From NCBI GenBank assembly GCA_036365455.1, contig JAWQUS010000020.1:6731001-6795000 (forward strand): a stretch of DNA of 64,000 nucleotides, in the 5' to 3' direction. This stretch comes from Macrosoma leucophasiata (taxonomy: Eukaryota > Arthropoda > Insecta > Lepidoptera > Hedylidae). Below, piece after piece: positions 11,086-21,470 of the stretch (position 1 is the stretch's first letter; each line of letters starts with the position of its first letter). Under the pieces are notes generated by a model. The model saw only the letters and a program-made list of their open reading frames with translations, did not search any database and was not told the DNA's origin. The translations under genes and the position numbers were made by a program.

Positions 11086-12168
11086 GTATGTATCTTCACG
11101 CCAGGTCCCTAACGGGGTAGGCAGAGAGTGTAGAGCGCCAGATATCCCGGTTCTGACAAACCTCTCGTGCCTCGTCTACCTTCATCATTCTCTTCATACA
11201 TGCACGCCGATTCCTAAGACTTTTGACCCCACCATCAGACAGAACTCGACCTATTTGGTCATGGTAGGTCAGTCTTGGTCTTCCTGGGCCTCTGCAACCA
11301 TCCACATTCGCATTGTATATCTGTTTAGTCATTCGCTCATTCGACATTCTTTCTATATGCCCGAACCATCGGAGCATGCCTTTTTTCATTTTTACACCGA
11401 TACTATCATTCACACAAAGTCTCTTTCTTACATCTTCATTACGAACGCGATCGGTGAGTGATACACCGCAGATCTTGCGCAAAGATCTCATCTCGACCGC
11501 GTTCAACTTACTTTCATGCTCTTTCCTGCATACCCAGCTCTCGCTTCCATATAAAAGCGTTGGAGTAAGTACAGCATTATGTACGGCTAGTCGAGCCCGC
11601 TGGCTGAGATGTTTCGATTCTAGCAGCTTCTAGCAGCTTACCCAACGCTCCATTCACGCAATTCCCAGCAAGCACTCGTCTTTCTATGTCAGTGGTGTAC
11701 CTACCATCCTTGCTAAAAGCACATCCAAGATATACAATTTCATCAACCTGTTCTAACACTGCATCATCTACTACTACCCTTGCATTTGTTCTCTGTTCAT
11801 CTCTTTCAAATACTAATACTTTAGTTTTATCCACATTCAATTGTAAGCCTTTCTCCATACAATCCTCTTTCATGACTGTGACTAGTGCTTGTAGCCCAGA
11901 TGGTGTAGAGCTGACAATTACCGCATCATCTGCGTAAAGCAGACAGTTCACCACTAAGTCACCCATACGCACTCCCACATCCATCAACTTCACCCTCTGG
12001 AGGCATTTGTCCAGATATATAATAAACAGCCTAAACGAAAGCACGCAACCCTGTTTGACACCGATGTTAACATCAAACCAGGGTGACATGTTACCATCTA
12101 CCCGCACACATGCTTGACAGCCCACATACGTGGACTGTATTGCTCGGAGCAGACTGCCATTCATACAT
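11086..12168 (-). pseudogene. LINE ORF2 C-terminal half (RT palm to 3' tail)
   Basis: The minus strand encodes a non-LTR reverse transcriptase fragment. The frame 11577-12164 (195 codons) holds the B motif GVKQGCVLSFRLF and the catalytic C motif YADDAVIVSS, followed by NVDKTKVLVFE. The frame 11096-11506 holds LRKICGVS, MLRWFGHIERM and GRPRLTYHDQIGR. The two frames are one protein broken by a frameshift at 11621-11640, where TAGCAGCTTC is repeated in tandem (10 bases). The N-terminal endonuclease and the fingers are missing; the element stops where the Penelope fold-back begins at 12169. The 3' end is a GATACATACA tail at 11086. Related 3' ends occur at 2043, 23655, 41936 and 56776. Clade uncertain. 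Confidence 0.9.
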
Positions 12169-12364
12169 TGTAGAAATTAAATTTGCGGATTTTCTCGCGT
12201 ATACAACACTCCCAAACTTCCTCCAAAAACTCGTCTTTCCAGCTGCAACGGGCAGACTGCCCGTGACCACGGTAGCTGAAAAGCGACCGAAACGTCGGGT
12301 ATAAGAAGAAGTTTGAGAGTGTTGTATAGGTACGCGAGCAAATCCGCAAATTTAATTTCTACAA
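12169..12364. mobile_element. Penelope-related fold-back element
   Basis: Inverted arms of about 55 bases: TTGTAGAAATTAAATTTGCG ... CAACACTCCCAAACTTC against GAAGTTTGAGAGTGTTGTAT ... TTTAATTTCTACAA. The centre holds GGGCAGACTGCCCGTGACCA then CGACCGAAACGTCGGG, the core also found in the Penelope-like insertions at 51264 and 54958. The arms differ from those copies, so this is a related but distinct family. No coding sequence. Confidence 0.78.
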
Positions 12365-12398
12365 GTAGTATAATGTTATATAGTTAACATTTTAAAAT

Positions 12399-12890
12399 AT
12401 GTTTTACTCTTATGTGTTTCCAATCTTTCTTTATGCAGCAGAAACATGGTCTCTGAGACTGCAAGACCGTCGCAAAATCGATGCCTTGGAGACCTGGTGC
12501 TGGAGACGCCTCCTGAAGATCCCGTGGACGGCTTTCCGTACAAATGCCTGTATCCTACAAGAGCTTCAAATTAAAGAACGCCTTTCGTCAACTGCGCAAT
12601 TATGAATATTGAAGTTCTTTGGTCACATCTCCAGAAATGAGTGTTCGATGGAGAGACTCGTGGTCCAAGGTCAAATAGAAGGCAAAAGAGGACGCGGACG
12701 ATCACAAACCCGCTGGACCGACCAAATTAAAAGCGCAACTAAGTGTACTATAGTCCAGTGCGTACGCAACGCCTCTTTCCGTCAAAAATGGTAGCAGATC
12801 ACCAAAGCAGCCGTACCTACTAGACAAAAACAACATAACAAGTTAACTCATCTGCACAACCACGACCACTCTGACAAGAGTGCCCGATTA
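12399..12890 (+). pseudogene. Second LINE C-terminus, RTE-like
   Basis: Plus-strand translation gives AAETWSLRLQDRRKIDALE, TWCWRRLLKIPWTAFRTN then, after a frameshift near 12600, KFFGHISR, GKRGRGRSQTRWTDQIKSA. These are the post-RT C-terminal motifs (ETW, WCWRR, FGH, GRGR..TRWTDQ) of RTE-type LINEs as I know them. It is 5'-truncated just after the fold-back and has at least one frameshift and one stop. The clade call is tentative. Confidence 0.8.
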
Positions 12891-13764
12891 AGAAGATAAT
12901 TCTGTGCATAACTAGACCAGGCGGGAGTGTACAAAAATAAAAAAATCGTCTGCAGTTTTTACATGCACGTGCGTGACTCCATAAAAAAATTGCTCACCGC
13001 ATATTCACTTGCGTCCATGTTATCGGATGTATATTTTTAGGCTTAAAATTGAAAGGTACCGCCCGCAAATAAGCGCTACCGTTTGGCTCTAACATGATTA
13101 TTATTTTTTTAATTTCTCCTCAGTTTTCCACCTAAAAATATGAAAGTAGCCCTATAACAGGGATATAAAGGCTATTATTGATTGAACTCAAGTTACGAGA
13201 CTGTACAAAATATTTTTGTTTTGCAGCAGAATGCTATTGAGAATGTCAAACGAACCGCGAAGAATTCTGCCCCAGCCGTGTTTGCGTAGCGGACATCGAC
13301 TTGAATAAAATTCTTTGCCAAATAATGGTATTAAATTTTGGCCAGATAGGGAATAATAGTGTTAAATTTCGTGAATCCATCTCGAAATATGATGAATCTG
13401 TCGGCGGTCGCTTTGAATTTTTTTTAACTTTGAATTCGCCAACGAAAATTGCTTCGCCTTGATGAGTTCGATCTCATATTGGTTTATCTTCCAATATTCG
13501 AATGGTTACTCAAGTACTCAAGTAACTTAATTTATTTATTAAAATAAATAGAGCTATACATAACTAAAATCGGCGAAGTACGAGTCACGTTCACAAGTTT
13601 AGGTTTATTAATTTCCCATGTAAACAAAAACAATGCGTTGTCAGTGTAGTGACCCCGGAGACTTAAGTTGTATTGCCTCTGTAATAGTTGTTAAGCGGCC
13701 AGTTTACGTAAAAATACCATAGACTTCTTGTAGATTTTCTTTCATTCCATATCTTTTTGTTTTT
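12891..13764. other. No recognisable feature
   Basis: Unassigned AT-rich spacer. Confidence 0.5.
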
Positions 13765-13919
13765 TTTGACGTGACAACGTCTTAAATTAGGTTGCGGCTC
13801 GGAGTCACTCATGAAAAAGTGTAACGCCCGGTAACGTAACGATGAGTCACCGAACGAGAGAGAGGCCTGCCGGACCGGCGAATGCCTTTCTACCGAGAAA
13901 AAGACGTTGTCACGTAAAA
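13765..13919. mobile_element. MITE with 19-bp terminal inverted repeats
   Basis: Terminal inverted repeats TTTGACGTGACAACGTCTT (13765-13783) and the complement of AAGACGTTGTCACGTAAAA (13901-13919) agree at 18 of 19 positions. The interior is GC-rich (GTTGCGGCTCGGAGTCACTC, CGAACGAGAGAGAGGCC). At 155 bp with no coding capacity it is a non-autonomous DNA transposon; superfamily not assigned. Confidence 0.78.
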
Positions 13920-14092
13920 TCTTCGCCCGTAAAACCGACTTTACAGGCAACCAGTTTTTTAATTTTAGGTTTAGTAGTGTCCGGAGGTGGAGATAACGCG
14001 GAGACGGTAAATTTTTGTCTATTTCCTTGAATAACTCGAAATTACTTATATTAAAAATAGTTAACATTAAAAAAATCTTTAAGATCCGAAAC

Positions 14093-14250
14093 TTATATTA
14101 TTTCCGTTTCATTTTTTCATATTTTTTTACCTTTTAAACCATTCCTGGACTTTCAAAAATCATTCAAAACCAAAATGAGCCAAATCGATCCAGCCGTTCT
14201 CGAGTCTTAGCGAGACTAACGAACAGCAATTGATATTTATATATATAAAT
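14093..14250 (-). mobile_element. Helitron-like (Lep1-type) fragment
   Basis: Shares TACCTTTTAAACC, CATTCAAAACCAAAATGAGC, CGAGTCTTAGCGAGACTAAC and GAACAGCAATTGA with the fuller copy at 19385-19636. The CTAGT-side end is missing. The following 14251-14714 has a GC-rich patch (14440-14520) that I cannot assign. Confidence 0.6.
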
Positions 14251-14714
14251 AATATATTTACATTCCACTTTGTTCACATAATAAATATAGGCGTGAAGTT
14301 AAGTTTTTTAGCTAAAATACGGAAATATCTAAGTATCGTATATTTTATCCAACATGCCCAACAAACGCAAAACCTTTGACCAATTTTGCACCAACGCTAG
14401 TGCTTAGCACCCGTTGGGGTCATAGGGTTTTCTAGATAATGATAGGCTAGGGCGGATCGTGACGTGGTCGGCCGGTGCTATGATATGACACATTAGCGCG
14501 CATGCGTTGACAGCGCGAAGCAATTTGCAATTAGCTATGGAAATAACGTGAGTCGAGGGATGTGCCTCCAAATCTCGATTATCGATTCCTATCTGATTTA
14601 AACTGTACTAGTTGATAAAAGGTGTATTACCTTTATTCGATATTGTTGGAAGATTGCGTTGGTATGAACATATTTAAAGTAGGTTACATTTGAGAGTAGT
14701 AGACTTTTCCTTGC

Positions 14715-14989
14715 TTTTTTATGTTATGGAAGTGGCAATCAAGCATGCAGTTCACATTGATGTTAAGTGATGACTGCAGCCTATAGACACCCACACAAAG
14801 ACCAAGGTCAAAATGCAGATGCGTTACCACGCCTGACGCCTCTGTGCCGGAAATTACAGGGCCGTACATTACCACCTGTCCGGAACACGATGGTACTGAA
14901 TACTGCCATTTAGCGGCAAGTATATTATTATTAGGTAATGCCGTGGTGCCTACGCCCGCGAGCTCCGTCACTGGAGCTCTACCATCAGT
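14715..14989 (-). repeat. S290 A copy
   Basis: TTATGTTATGGAAGTGGCAA to GGAGCTCTACCATCAGT. The GAGGCCTAAGGTGTTATG block is deleted to GACG, and a TTA triplet is duplicated near 14925. Confidence 0.93.
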
Positions 14990-16257
14990 TGTTGTTTGTC
15001 ATGTAGGTACATACGCTCTAGAGTTTGGTTTTGAGCGTCATTAGTGTCTTATTACACGAGATTGAGAGAGTATATAATGTAGAGTATCTACATTATTATC
15101 ACTTATGTACATATTTATAGGCTACAGTGTTACTTTCCAATGTAAACTGTATACTCGTTTGCAAGTAGCTATACACATGACATAAAAAATATGAATCTTG
15201 GTAATAGTATTGACATTTTAGCACCCAAAACAAATAAATTTATTAAAAAATTTCGATATTAGTATTTTCAAGTGGATCGCAATGATGAACCTACTATTTA
15301 AAACTATGCAAGAGATTATCATTAAAATTAAATAGGTTACACCAATCAAGATAAGAAATTCTATAACCGGAATATACATATAATTATGCATCGATATTAA
15401 TAAGAGCACATCACTACGTCCTTCGTAGATGCAACGAAGGTACCCACGAAATAGGTGATCATTATGTAATCATCAGCTGGCCTTTGGTATGCCCACACCG
15501 GGATCGTTCCCAGAACTTGGCACCAGGAAGAACTTGGGTAATGGGATTTTCATTTATAATAAATATTTATTGTTATTAGCATTCTTGGCTTGAGATAAAT
15601 ATTTCTCATACTTTGATACTGTTAGACTTCATCAAATGAAATGAAATGAATATGAATTTAGAAATTTGAAAGGTTTTTAAAAGTTTTCTTTAGCTATTGA
15701 ACCTTGAATGACATTGAGTTTTAAATCATCCATTTTATTTAATTTTTAGAGAATAAATAAATATTTGGCTGATTGGTCTGCTTTTTTATCTCAGTTCATT
15801 ATATTCTTTTCAATTTTGGCCGAACACAAAATTATGCAAATTCCTTTAACATATTTATAGAATTTAAACCTTTGACTAGAATAAAAGTAAGTAGCATTAT
15901 CCGCATTTTGATATACTTCCAAAATAATTTTCACTGAAAATTCTAACTAACCATTTTAAAAATTGTATAAGTAAGTAAAGTTAATCAAAATGTTCGTCAT
16001 AATGTTCTTCAAAACCATTTCAGTTAAGAAGTGGTTGGAACAGTCTTGGGAATATAGGCAGGTACGCTACAGACTTTTACAAGACTTGACCGCGGATGAA
16101 ATGTCACTCTTTACAAATAGTAGGCGTCGAGTCATCCGAAGTGGTGTTGTTACGAGTATTCGGAGGAGTTGCCACCTAGGTAAAATTACTAGTAGTGGTT
16201 TCATCCAAAGTTGAGTAACATTTGACGATACGGACTTGACATGTATTAAATCAAAGA
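14990..16257. other. Mostly unassigned
   Basis: AT-rich. A 160-bp exon-like open segment at 16022-16181 is discussed under findings; otherwise nothing recognised. Confidence 0.4.
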
Positions 16258-16525
16258 TTTTTTTTTATGTAACGAATTTTAACATCCAAGTATGCAGTTC
16301 GCATGTATGTTAAGTGATGACTGCAGCCTATAAGACAATCTTCACGAAAACAAGAGGTATAAATGAAATGCGCTGCCACTCTTGCGACCTAAGTAGTTAT
16401 TATCACAGTGAGATAATTAGTATTACTTTACCATCTAACCAGAACACTATATTGCTAAACACTACCATATTTTGGTGGCAGGCGGTGGTGTCTACGTCCC
16501 CGAGTCCCTACACTGAAACTCTCCT
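16258..16525 (-). repeat. S290 B copy, diverged
   Basis: Oligo-T ATGTAACG, ATGCAGTTCGCATG, GTTAAGTGATGACTGCAGCC ... CCATCTAACCAGAACAC ... CCCCGAGTCCCTACACTGAA. It has subfamily B diagnostics (CCATCTAACC, ACTGAAACTC) and loses the terminal CCACCAGT. Confidence 0.85.
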
Positions 16526-17786
16526 CGCGAAATTTCTTTAATTAGGAGTTTGTTTTATTTTAGAAATATCTTTAGGATTTGAAAGCCATTAATAACCGAA
16601 TTGCATGCTATAAATGTTGAAGATAAAATGAAAAAGATACTTTTAAATAACTGAGTATACTAATGGTGGGTTTGTCACTATTTTTATTAATATTATTTCA
16701 GCTGTATGATCTCCACTGCTGGACCAAAGCCTCCCTATTGGATTGGCCATCGCCATTGCGGTAGTTTTTATCGTAGGACACTGCTGCCCATCTTGCGTTT
16801 AGGTACTACCGCCCCAACTTTTTTATTTCCACCATTCAGTTAAAGTATCGATCTTACCACTTATCCCTTTCAAAACACTTTGTGAAAATATGTCTGAAAC
16901 CGGCACTGGGCAATTAAATGAGCTAAAAAAAAACAACTACATTCAGCAGACAAATTAGCCCATAAAATAAGTCCATTAACATACAAATAAGTACCAATGG
17001 TATTCATTTCCAAGATAGTCATACAGAACCGGTCCACTAAATTTATCGGTAATTAATTACCGGTCTTCGCACCGGTACCATATCGGTGTCATTAGCTGTG
17101 TATTGGTGTCACTCTTTTCATTTCAGTTGGCCTTTATCTTATCTAAAGAGGACGTGCGGGCGGTATATAGATGCTTCATTGTAACGAACCATCCTCGACA
17201 CCTACAATGGACTGTAAACCTTAAACGAAAGTTTTACAACTCAAATTTTCTTGCATTGAATTTTTTTTTCCGGCAATTTTCTTGCATAGCTCTTTCAGTT
17301 TAATTTGAGTTCTATCATTCGTTTTTAAGGTGTATTTTCGTGCTGCCGCAGATGGTTTTTCCGGTAGTTTTACTATCTGAGGCGGTTTGAACGACAATGG
17401 GCCACTTGTTCGCCGATAGGTATGTAAATAAGTAGATGGATGGCTGGTCACCGACCAGTTGTTTGTCGTGAAGATAACGATACGGACTGGTTTTTTTGGT
17501 TTCACTTGGATGGCATTAAACAAGTACAACATTTAGGAATAGATAAATGTTCATTGACTTTTGACAATTGTAAAGAAGCAATAACCGAAATGTAACGTAG
17601 ATAATAACAAGATTATTTTATTAAATAAATTTTAAAAATTTTGTTTCACTCAGAACGTCGGGTTTATATAAGTTATATGAGATAATATCGTAAAAATAAA
17701 AAGTATCGATAAATTATTGTAGAAAAAAAGGGTTTTGTGTTATTTAAATAAAGAATGTATAGCGTTTAATATAAATAATATTAAAC
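16526..17786. other. Mostly unassigned, with RTE-like 3' trace
   Basis: GATCTCCACTGCTGGACCAA at 16710 is the complement of an RTE-type LINE 3' end, badly decayed. The remainder to 17786 contains no recognised element. Confidence 0.4.

Positions 17787-17830
<44 letters not shown>
17787..17830. repeat. (AT)n microsatellite
   Basis: About 44 bases of uninterrupted TA repeats directly next to a Helitron-like terminus. Confidence 0.97.
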
Positions 17831-17836
<6 letters not shown>

Positions 17837-17837
<1 letters not shown>

Positions 17838-18050
17838 CTAGCGGCCCGCACCGGCTTCGCACGGGTGTAATTTATGTACCTACTTACATAATATTGCAAC
17901 AATAAATATTTGAGATATACGCTATCCTATCTGGTAAGTTTAATCAAACTGCATACGGTAGGTATCCAAGTTTCATTAAAATCGGTTAAGCAGTTCAGGA
18001 GTCCATCGCGGACAAACATTGTGACAGGTAATTTATATATATTAAGAAGA
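17837..18050 (-). mobile_element. Helitron-like (Lep1-type) copy
   Basis: TACTAGCGGCCCGCACCGGC at one end, AAAATCGGTTAAGCAGTTCAG and CGGACAAACATTGTGACAGG toward the other, then TTTATATATATT. Read on the minus strand it ends CTAGT next to A, as Helitrons do. Confidence 0.6.
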
Positions 18051-18144
18051 AAGATTACCATCCAATATCTTGCTCTTCTTATATTATCAGAAATGTATAA
18101 ACAGTAGAAGAAATTGACCCCATAACAATGATCACAGAGACATA

Positions 18145-18290
18145 ACGTAATTAGGTCTCAGGGGTGGCAATGCAGTTCGAAATTGGTTTTTAGTACTTTT
18201 TAGGTAGATATTTATAGGCTGCAGTCATCACTTAACATCTGAACTGAACTGTGAACTGCTTGTTTGCCACCTTTGTTGCATAAAAAAGAC
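18145..18290 (+). repeat. S290 B copy, 5'-truncated
   Basis: GGTCTCAGGGGTGGCAATGC, a diverged patch, then GGCTGCAGTCATCACTTAAC ... TTTGCCACCTTTGTTGCATAAAAAA. The plus-sense tail half only. Confidence 0.82.
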
Positions 18291-18811
18291 GAACGTACAT
18301 GAAATAACATATAATCCGACAAAATTACAAAACCTTAGAGATGATCACGTAAATAATTTATAACGATCATGTAATTCCTGTATTACGTTATCACAAGCAG
18401 TACAATCGCGCACACAATCGCCTAAAGCCACTTGAGCGCATAGAAAAGCACACGTGTCGATGTGGTTTAATCCACGGCTTTGCGTTATAATCCGACCACC
18501 CAGCTACGTTGCGCGTCCATTATACTGCCCACAGGAATTGTACACCCATTATTATATAGAACAGAACACATAGGTGCCATTATTATTTTGCGCTATAAAA
18601 TCGAGACCACCTACGTCACTGCTCTTTTTCTGTTGAGTGATTTTTTTGCAAAACACTTTTCGATGCGAATGTAATGATGCGTTCGTGATTTTTGGCGGTT
18701 CTGTTCATATATTATTTCTGTAAAGATTTTTTATTTAGTGTAATGGGCAAATGGAAATAATTCGCAAATGCTCCATTTAATACCAACAGTGCCGTTTAAG
18801 CTTTTTTTTAT
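18291..18811. other. No recognisable feature
   Basis: Unassigned spacer. Confidence 0.45.
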
Positions 18812-19081
18812 GTTATAAACGTGGCAAACAAGCATGCAGTTCACATTGATGTTAAGTGATGACTGCAGCCTATAGACACCTACAGAAAGACCGAGGTCAA
18901 AATGCAGATGCGTTACCACTCCTGAGGCCTAAGGTGTTATGCCTCTGTGCCGGAAATTACAGGGCCGTACATTACCACCTGACCGGAACAAGATAGTGCT
19001 GAACACTACCATTTAGCAGCAAGTATATTAGGTAATGCGGTGCTACGCCCGCGAGCACCGTCACTAGAGCTCTACCCCAGT
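18812..19081 (-). repeat. S290 A copy
   Basis: Full-length from oligo-T GTTATAAACGTGGCAAACAA to GAGCACCGTCACTAGAGCTC TACCCCAGT. Head hairpin has two changes; about 5 bases are missing near GCGGTGCTACG. Confidence 0.93.
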
Positions 19082-19095
19082 GAAGCTTTAACAAA

Positions 19096-19290
19096 TATGG
19101 CACATCGAGCCTGCGAAAGAGACAGTCGCCTAGTTTCGACTTCGTACAGCGTTATCTCTGCTGCACGCTACCTAAGTAAGCACTAATAGTCCGGTATTGG
19201 TCAAAACTTGATCAAAAATGTCGACAAACATCAGACCCGATATAAGCGGAAGTATACTTCCTAAGGTACATTTCTTGTTGGATGCTGTAT
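19096..19290 (-). repeat. Unnamed ~230-bp family, copy 3
   Basis: Minus-strand member of a family also at 24917 and 47975: (T)ACAGCATCCAACAAGAAA at one end, GGCTCGATGTGCC at the other, with CAAGTTTTGACCAATACCGG and CAGCAGAGATAACGC in the middle. No poly-A tail, no long terminal inverted repeats. Confidence 0.75.
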
Positions 19291-19384
19291 TGTATATTTG
19301 TAACGCCTGTAGATTTGTATCCTGCACAGCGCCAAGTTCAAAGTTTTATCCCAAGCCTTTGCACGCGTAGTTATTTGTATAAAA

Positions 19385-19636
19385 TACTAGCTGACCCGGC
19401 AAACTTCGTATTGTGTTATCGAAATAATGTGTCAAAAGTTTGATAGATACAGATTATTTGTACGCAAAAACGAAATTATGGTTTTTACTATTTCCCTTCA
19501 ATTTCTTCATATTTTCTTACCTTTTAAACCTTCTCTGGACTTCCAAAAATCATTCAAAACCAAAATTAGCCTAATCGGTCCAGCCGTTTTCGAGTCTTAG
19601 CGAGACTAACGAACAGCAATTGATTTTTATATAGAT
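19385..19636 (-). mobile_element. Helitron-like (Lep1-type) copy, both ends visible
   Basis: On the plus strand it starts ACTAGCTGACCCGGCAAAC and ends GATTTTTATATAGAT. On the minus strand this gives TCTATATA at the 5' end and GGGTCAGCTAGT at the 3' end, inserted next to A/T with no target duplication, which fits a small non-autonomous Helitron. Interior CGAGTCTTAGCGAGACTAAC as at 14093. Confidence 0.65.
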
Positions 19637-19661
19637 CGACCAAAATATAGCGAATCAGTTT

Positions 19662-19822
19662 ATGTAATGGAAGTGGCAAACAAGCATGCAGTTCACATTG
19701 ATATCAAGTGATGACCGCACAAAGACCAAGGTCAAAATGTAGGTGCGTTACCACTCCTGAGGCCTAAGGTGTTATGCCCCTGTGCAGGAAATTACAGGGC
19801 CGACGATATTGAATACTTCCAT
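19662..19822 (-). repeat. S290 A copy, head missing
   Basis: GTAATGGAAGTGGCAAACAA ... TGCAGGAAATTACAGGGCCG, then it jumps to GATATTGAATACTTCCATGG. An internal deletion removes part of the GCAGCCTATAGACACCC block. Confidence 0.9.
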
Positions 19823-20244
19823 GGGGAAACGGTAACATACGTTCAAAGGCAAAAAGAGGCTAAATATAATCATAAGGTCAAAAGACTTCCGTGACAGGGC
19901 TGGCTTTTAGTCCTTGATGTAATTGTATATTGCATTTATTGTTTTGACTCAGTTGACGAGTTTTCCACAAGTTTTCACTTTTTGAGGGTTCCGTACTTCA
20001 AACGGAAAAACAGAACCCTTACAATATCACTCAAACTAAACTTCAAACATAGGGAACAGTTTTGGGTGATTAAGCAATTAAAAAATATTTCGCAATTTGT
20101 ATTGTGTGAATTTCTTTATTGTGTGGTTTAGGCGTCGGGAAGTAACGATACCACCGCCCACTTTTGATTGAACGACTGCAGAAAAAAAATTCAGTTAGTC
20201 AACCAAATAATGACGGCCAAAGTAATACAACACAGTGGTATTAA
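19823..20244. other. Mostly unassigned
   Basis: Contains GGGTTCCGTACTTCAAACGG ... CAGAACCCTTA at 19987-20020, an arthropod-wide repeat motif whose element I cannot delimit here. Confidence 0.4.
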
Positions 20245-20420
20245 ATGCAAAAACGCGCGACAGGCAGCAGCATCCCGCGATAAAACTACTGCTTCTGATC
20301 ACCACTCCGCATGCTAAGCGACTTAAGAGATTATGACTAAGACTTATTCTCTCCTAATGACGAACAATACTGTTGTGGTAAGACTTTTGTCCAGCAGTGG
20401 ACAAGTTCTTCTGAAATGAT
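20245..20420 (+). repeat. Small RTE-tailed retroposon, copy 1
   Basis: GCAGCATCCCGCGATAAAAC, CTCCTAATGACGAACAATAC, GTCCAGCAGTGGACAAG. It is the same layout as 31190-31400 (GCAGCGTCCCGCGATAAA ... CCAACAGTGGACGTC). The end resembles RTE LINE 3' ends, so mobilisation by RTE is inferred. Confidence 0.6.
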
Positions 20421-20465
20421 ACCTAATGATGGAAGTTGGCGTGAGGACACATAGGTACATACATA

Positions 20466-20492
20466 CGATAATGATAATGATAATGATAATTG
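20466..20492. repeat. (GATAAT)n microsatellite
   Basis: Four tandem GATAAT units, close to an RTE-type tail. Confidence 0.9.
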
Positions 20493-20943
20493 GGTAATGG
20501 ATGCGGGAACACTAACTGATTTTTTCACTAAATTTCTATTACCCCTGAGTATAGAGTTTTCTGCACGTGTCTATGAAGCAGATTGCAATTCAATATAAAT
20601 TTCAAAAAATTAATAACCATGTTAAGCTAAGATGAATAACAATAGATACACATGACGATTTATAACTGTAAAAATTGAGAGTCAAGAATGTCACTGAGAA
20701 TAAATATATATGCACTTATGGGTTCGTATATCAGTAAAATGTCTCATTTCCTCTTTTACAAACTCATAACAAAGAAGTGAGGAAAAGAAAAGGAGGTTAC
20801 GTTATGTTGAACTAGTTTTATTTTGGAAAGTGTCAGAGGTGTAAACATATATATTTTTTTAAGTCTCATTGTAAAAGAACTTATATGTTTGTATAAGATT
20901 TAATAAAGATCTTTAAACCTAAAATATATCAACAATTCATTTT

Positions 20944-21070
20944 ATCTCAGGGGTGGCAACGTATCTGCATTTTGACCTCTGGCCTTTGTGTGGGAGTCTA
21001 TAGGCTGCAGTCATCACTTAACATCAATGTGAACAGCAACGTTTGCCACCCTCATTACATAAAAAAAAAT
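20944..21070 (+). repeat. S290 copy, 5'-truncated, with A tail
   Basis: CAGGGGTGGCAACGTATCTG ... GTGAACAGCAACG TTTGCCACCCTCATTACATAAAAAAAAA. Head half absent, tail intact: the pattern expected for retroposition rather than for a DNA transposon. Confidence 0.9.
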
Positions 21071-21366
21071 AGAATAAGACAATTTTCATGCAACAAATAA
21101 ATCGGATAAAACATTAATGAAGACATCAGGAACGATATATCAATACAACTAATGACGGGCCGAGCTAATGTATCTGTTCGTCCGTGCATCATTCGAATTA
21201 ATGATCTTACAGACGGACAGACGATTAGCTCGCATATGTACGCTTTCCTGTATTCCGGAGGGAAATAATCAAATGTTTGCAATTTGATTTTCATGTTTGT
21301 TTGGTGTGGGAAAGAATTTCGAGTAAAAAGACAAGTGGCAAGTTGTGATCTTATTTAGTGAATATT
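21071..21366. other. No recognisable feature
   Basis: Unassigned spacer. Confidence 0.4.
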
Positions 21367-21470
21367 GAGTGAACTTGTCTTTTGAATTTTGAAACTAAGG
21401 AAAATGGAAAGAAAAATTTGACTACATTCAGGGCAAGATAATCCACCCGCTTTACCACTGACCTACCGAA
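21367..21470 (-). repeat. T3 tRNA-SINE remnant
   Basis: Complement reads TTCGGTAGGTCAGTGGTAAA GCGGGTGG then AAATTTTTCTTTCC. It carries the T3 box-A region and tail; the box-B region is badly decayed. Confidence 0.6.

Noticed and set aside
12275..12296. Functional hammerhead ribozyme
   Set aside because: GAAAC and GTC fit, but the CUGANGA core reads CTGAAAA and stems I and II do not form in the copies present; kept only as a possible relic.
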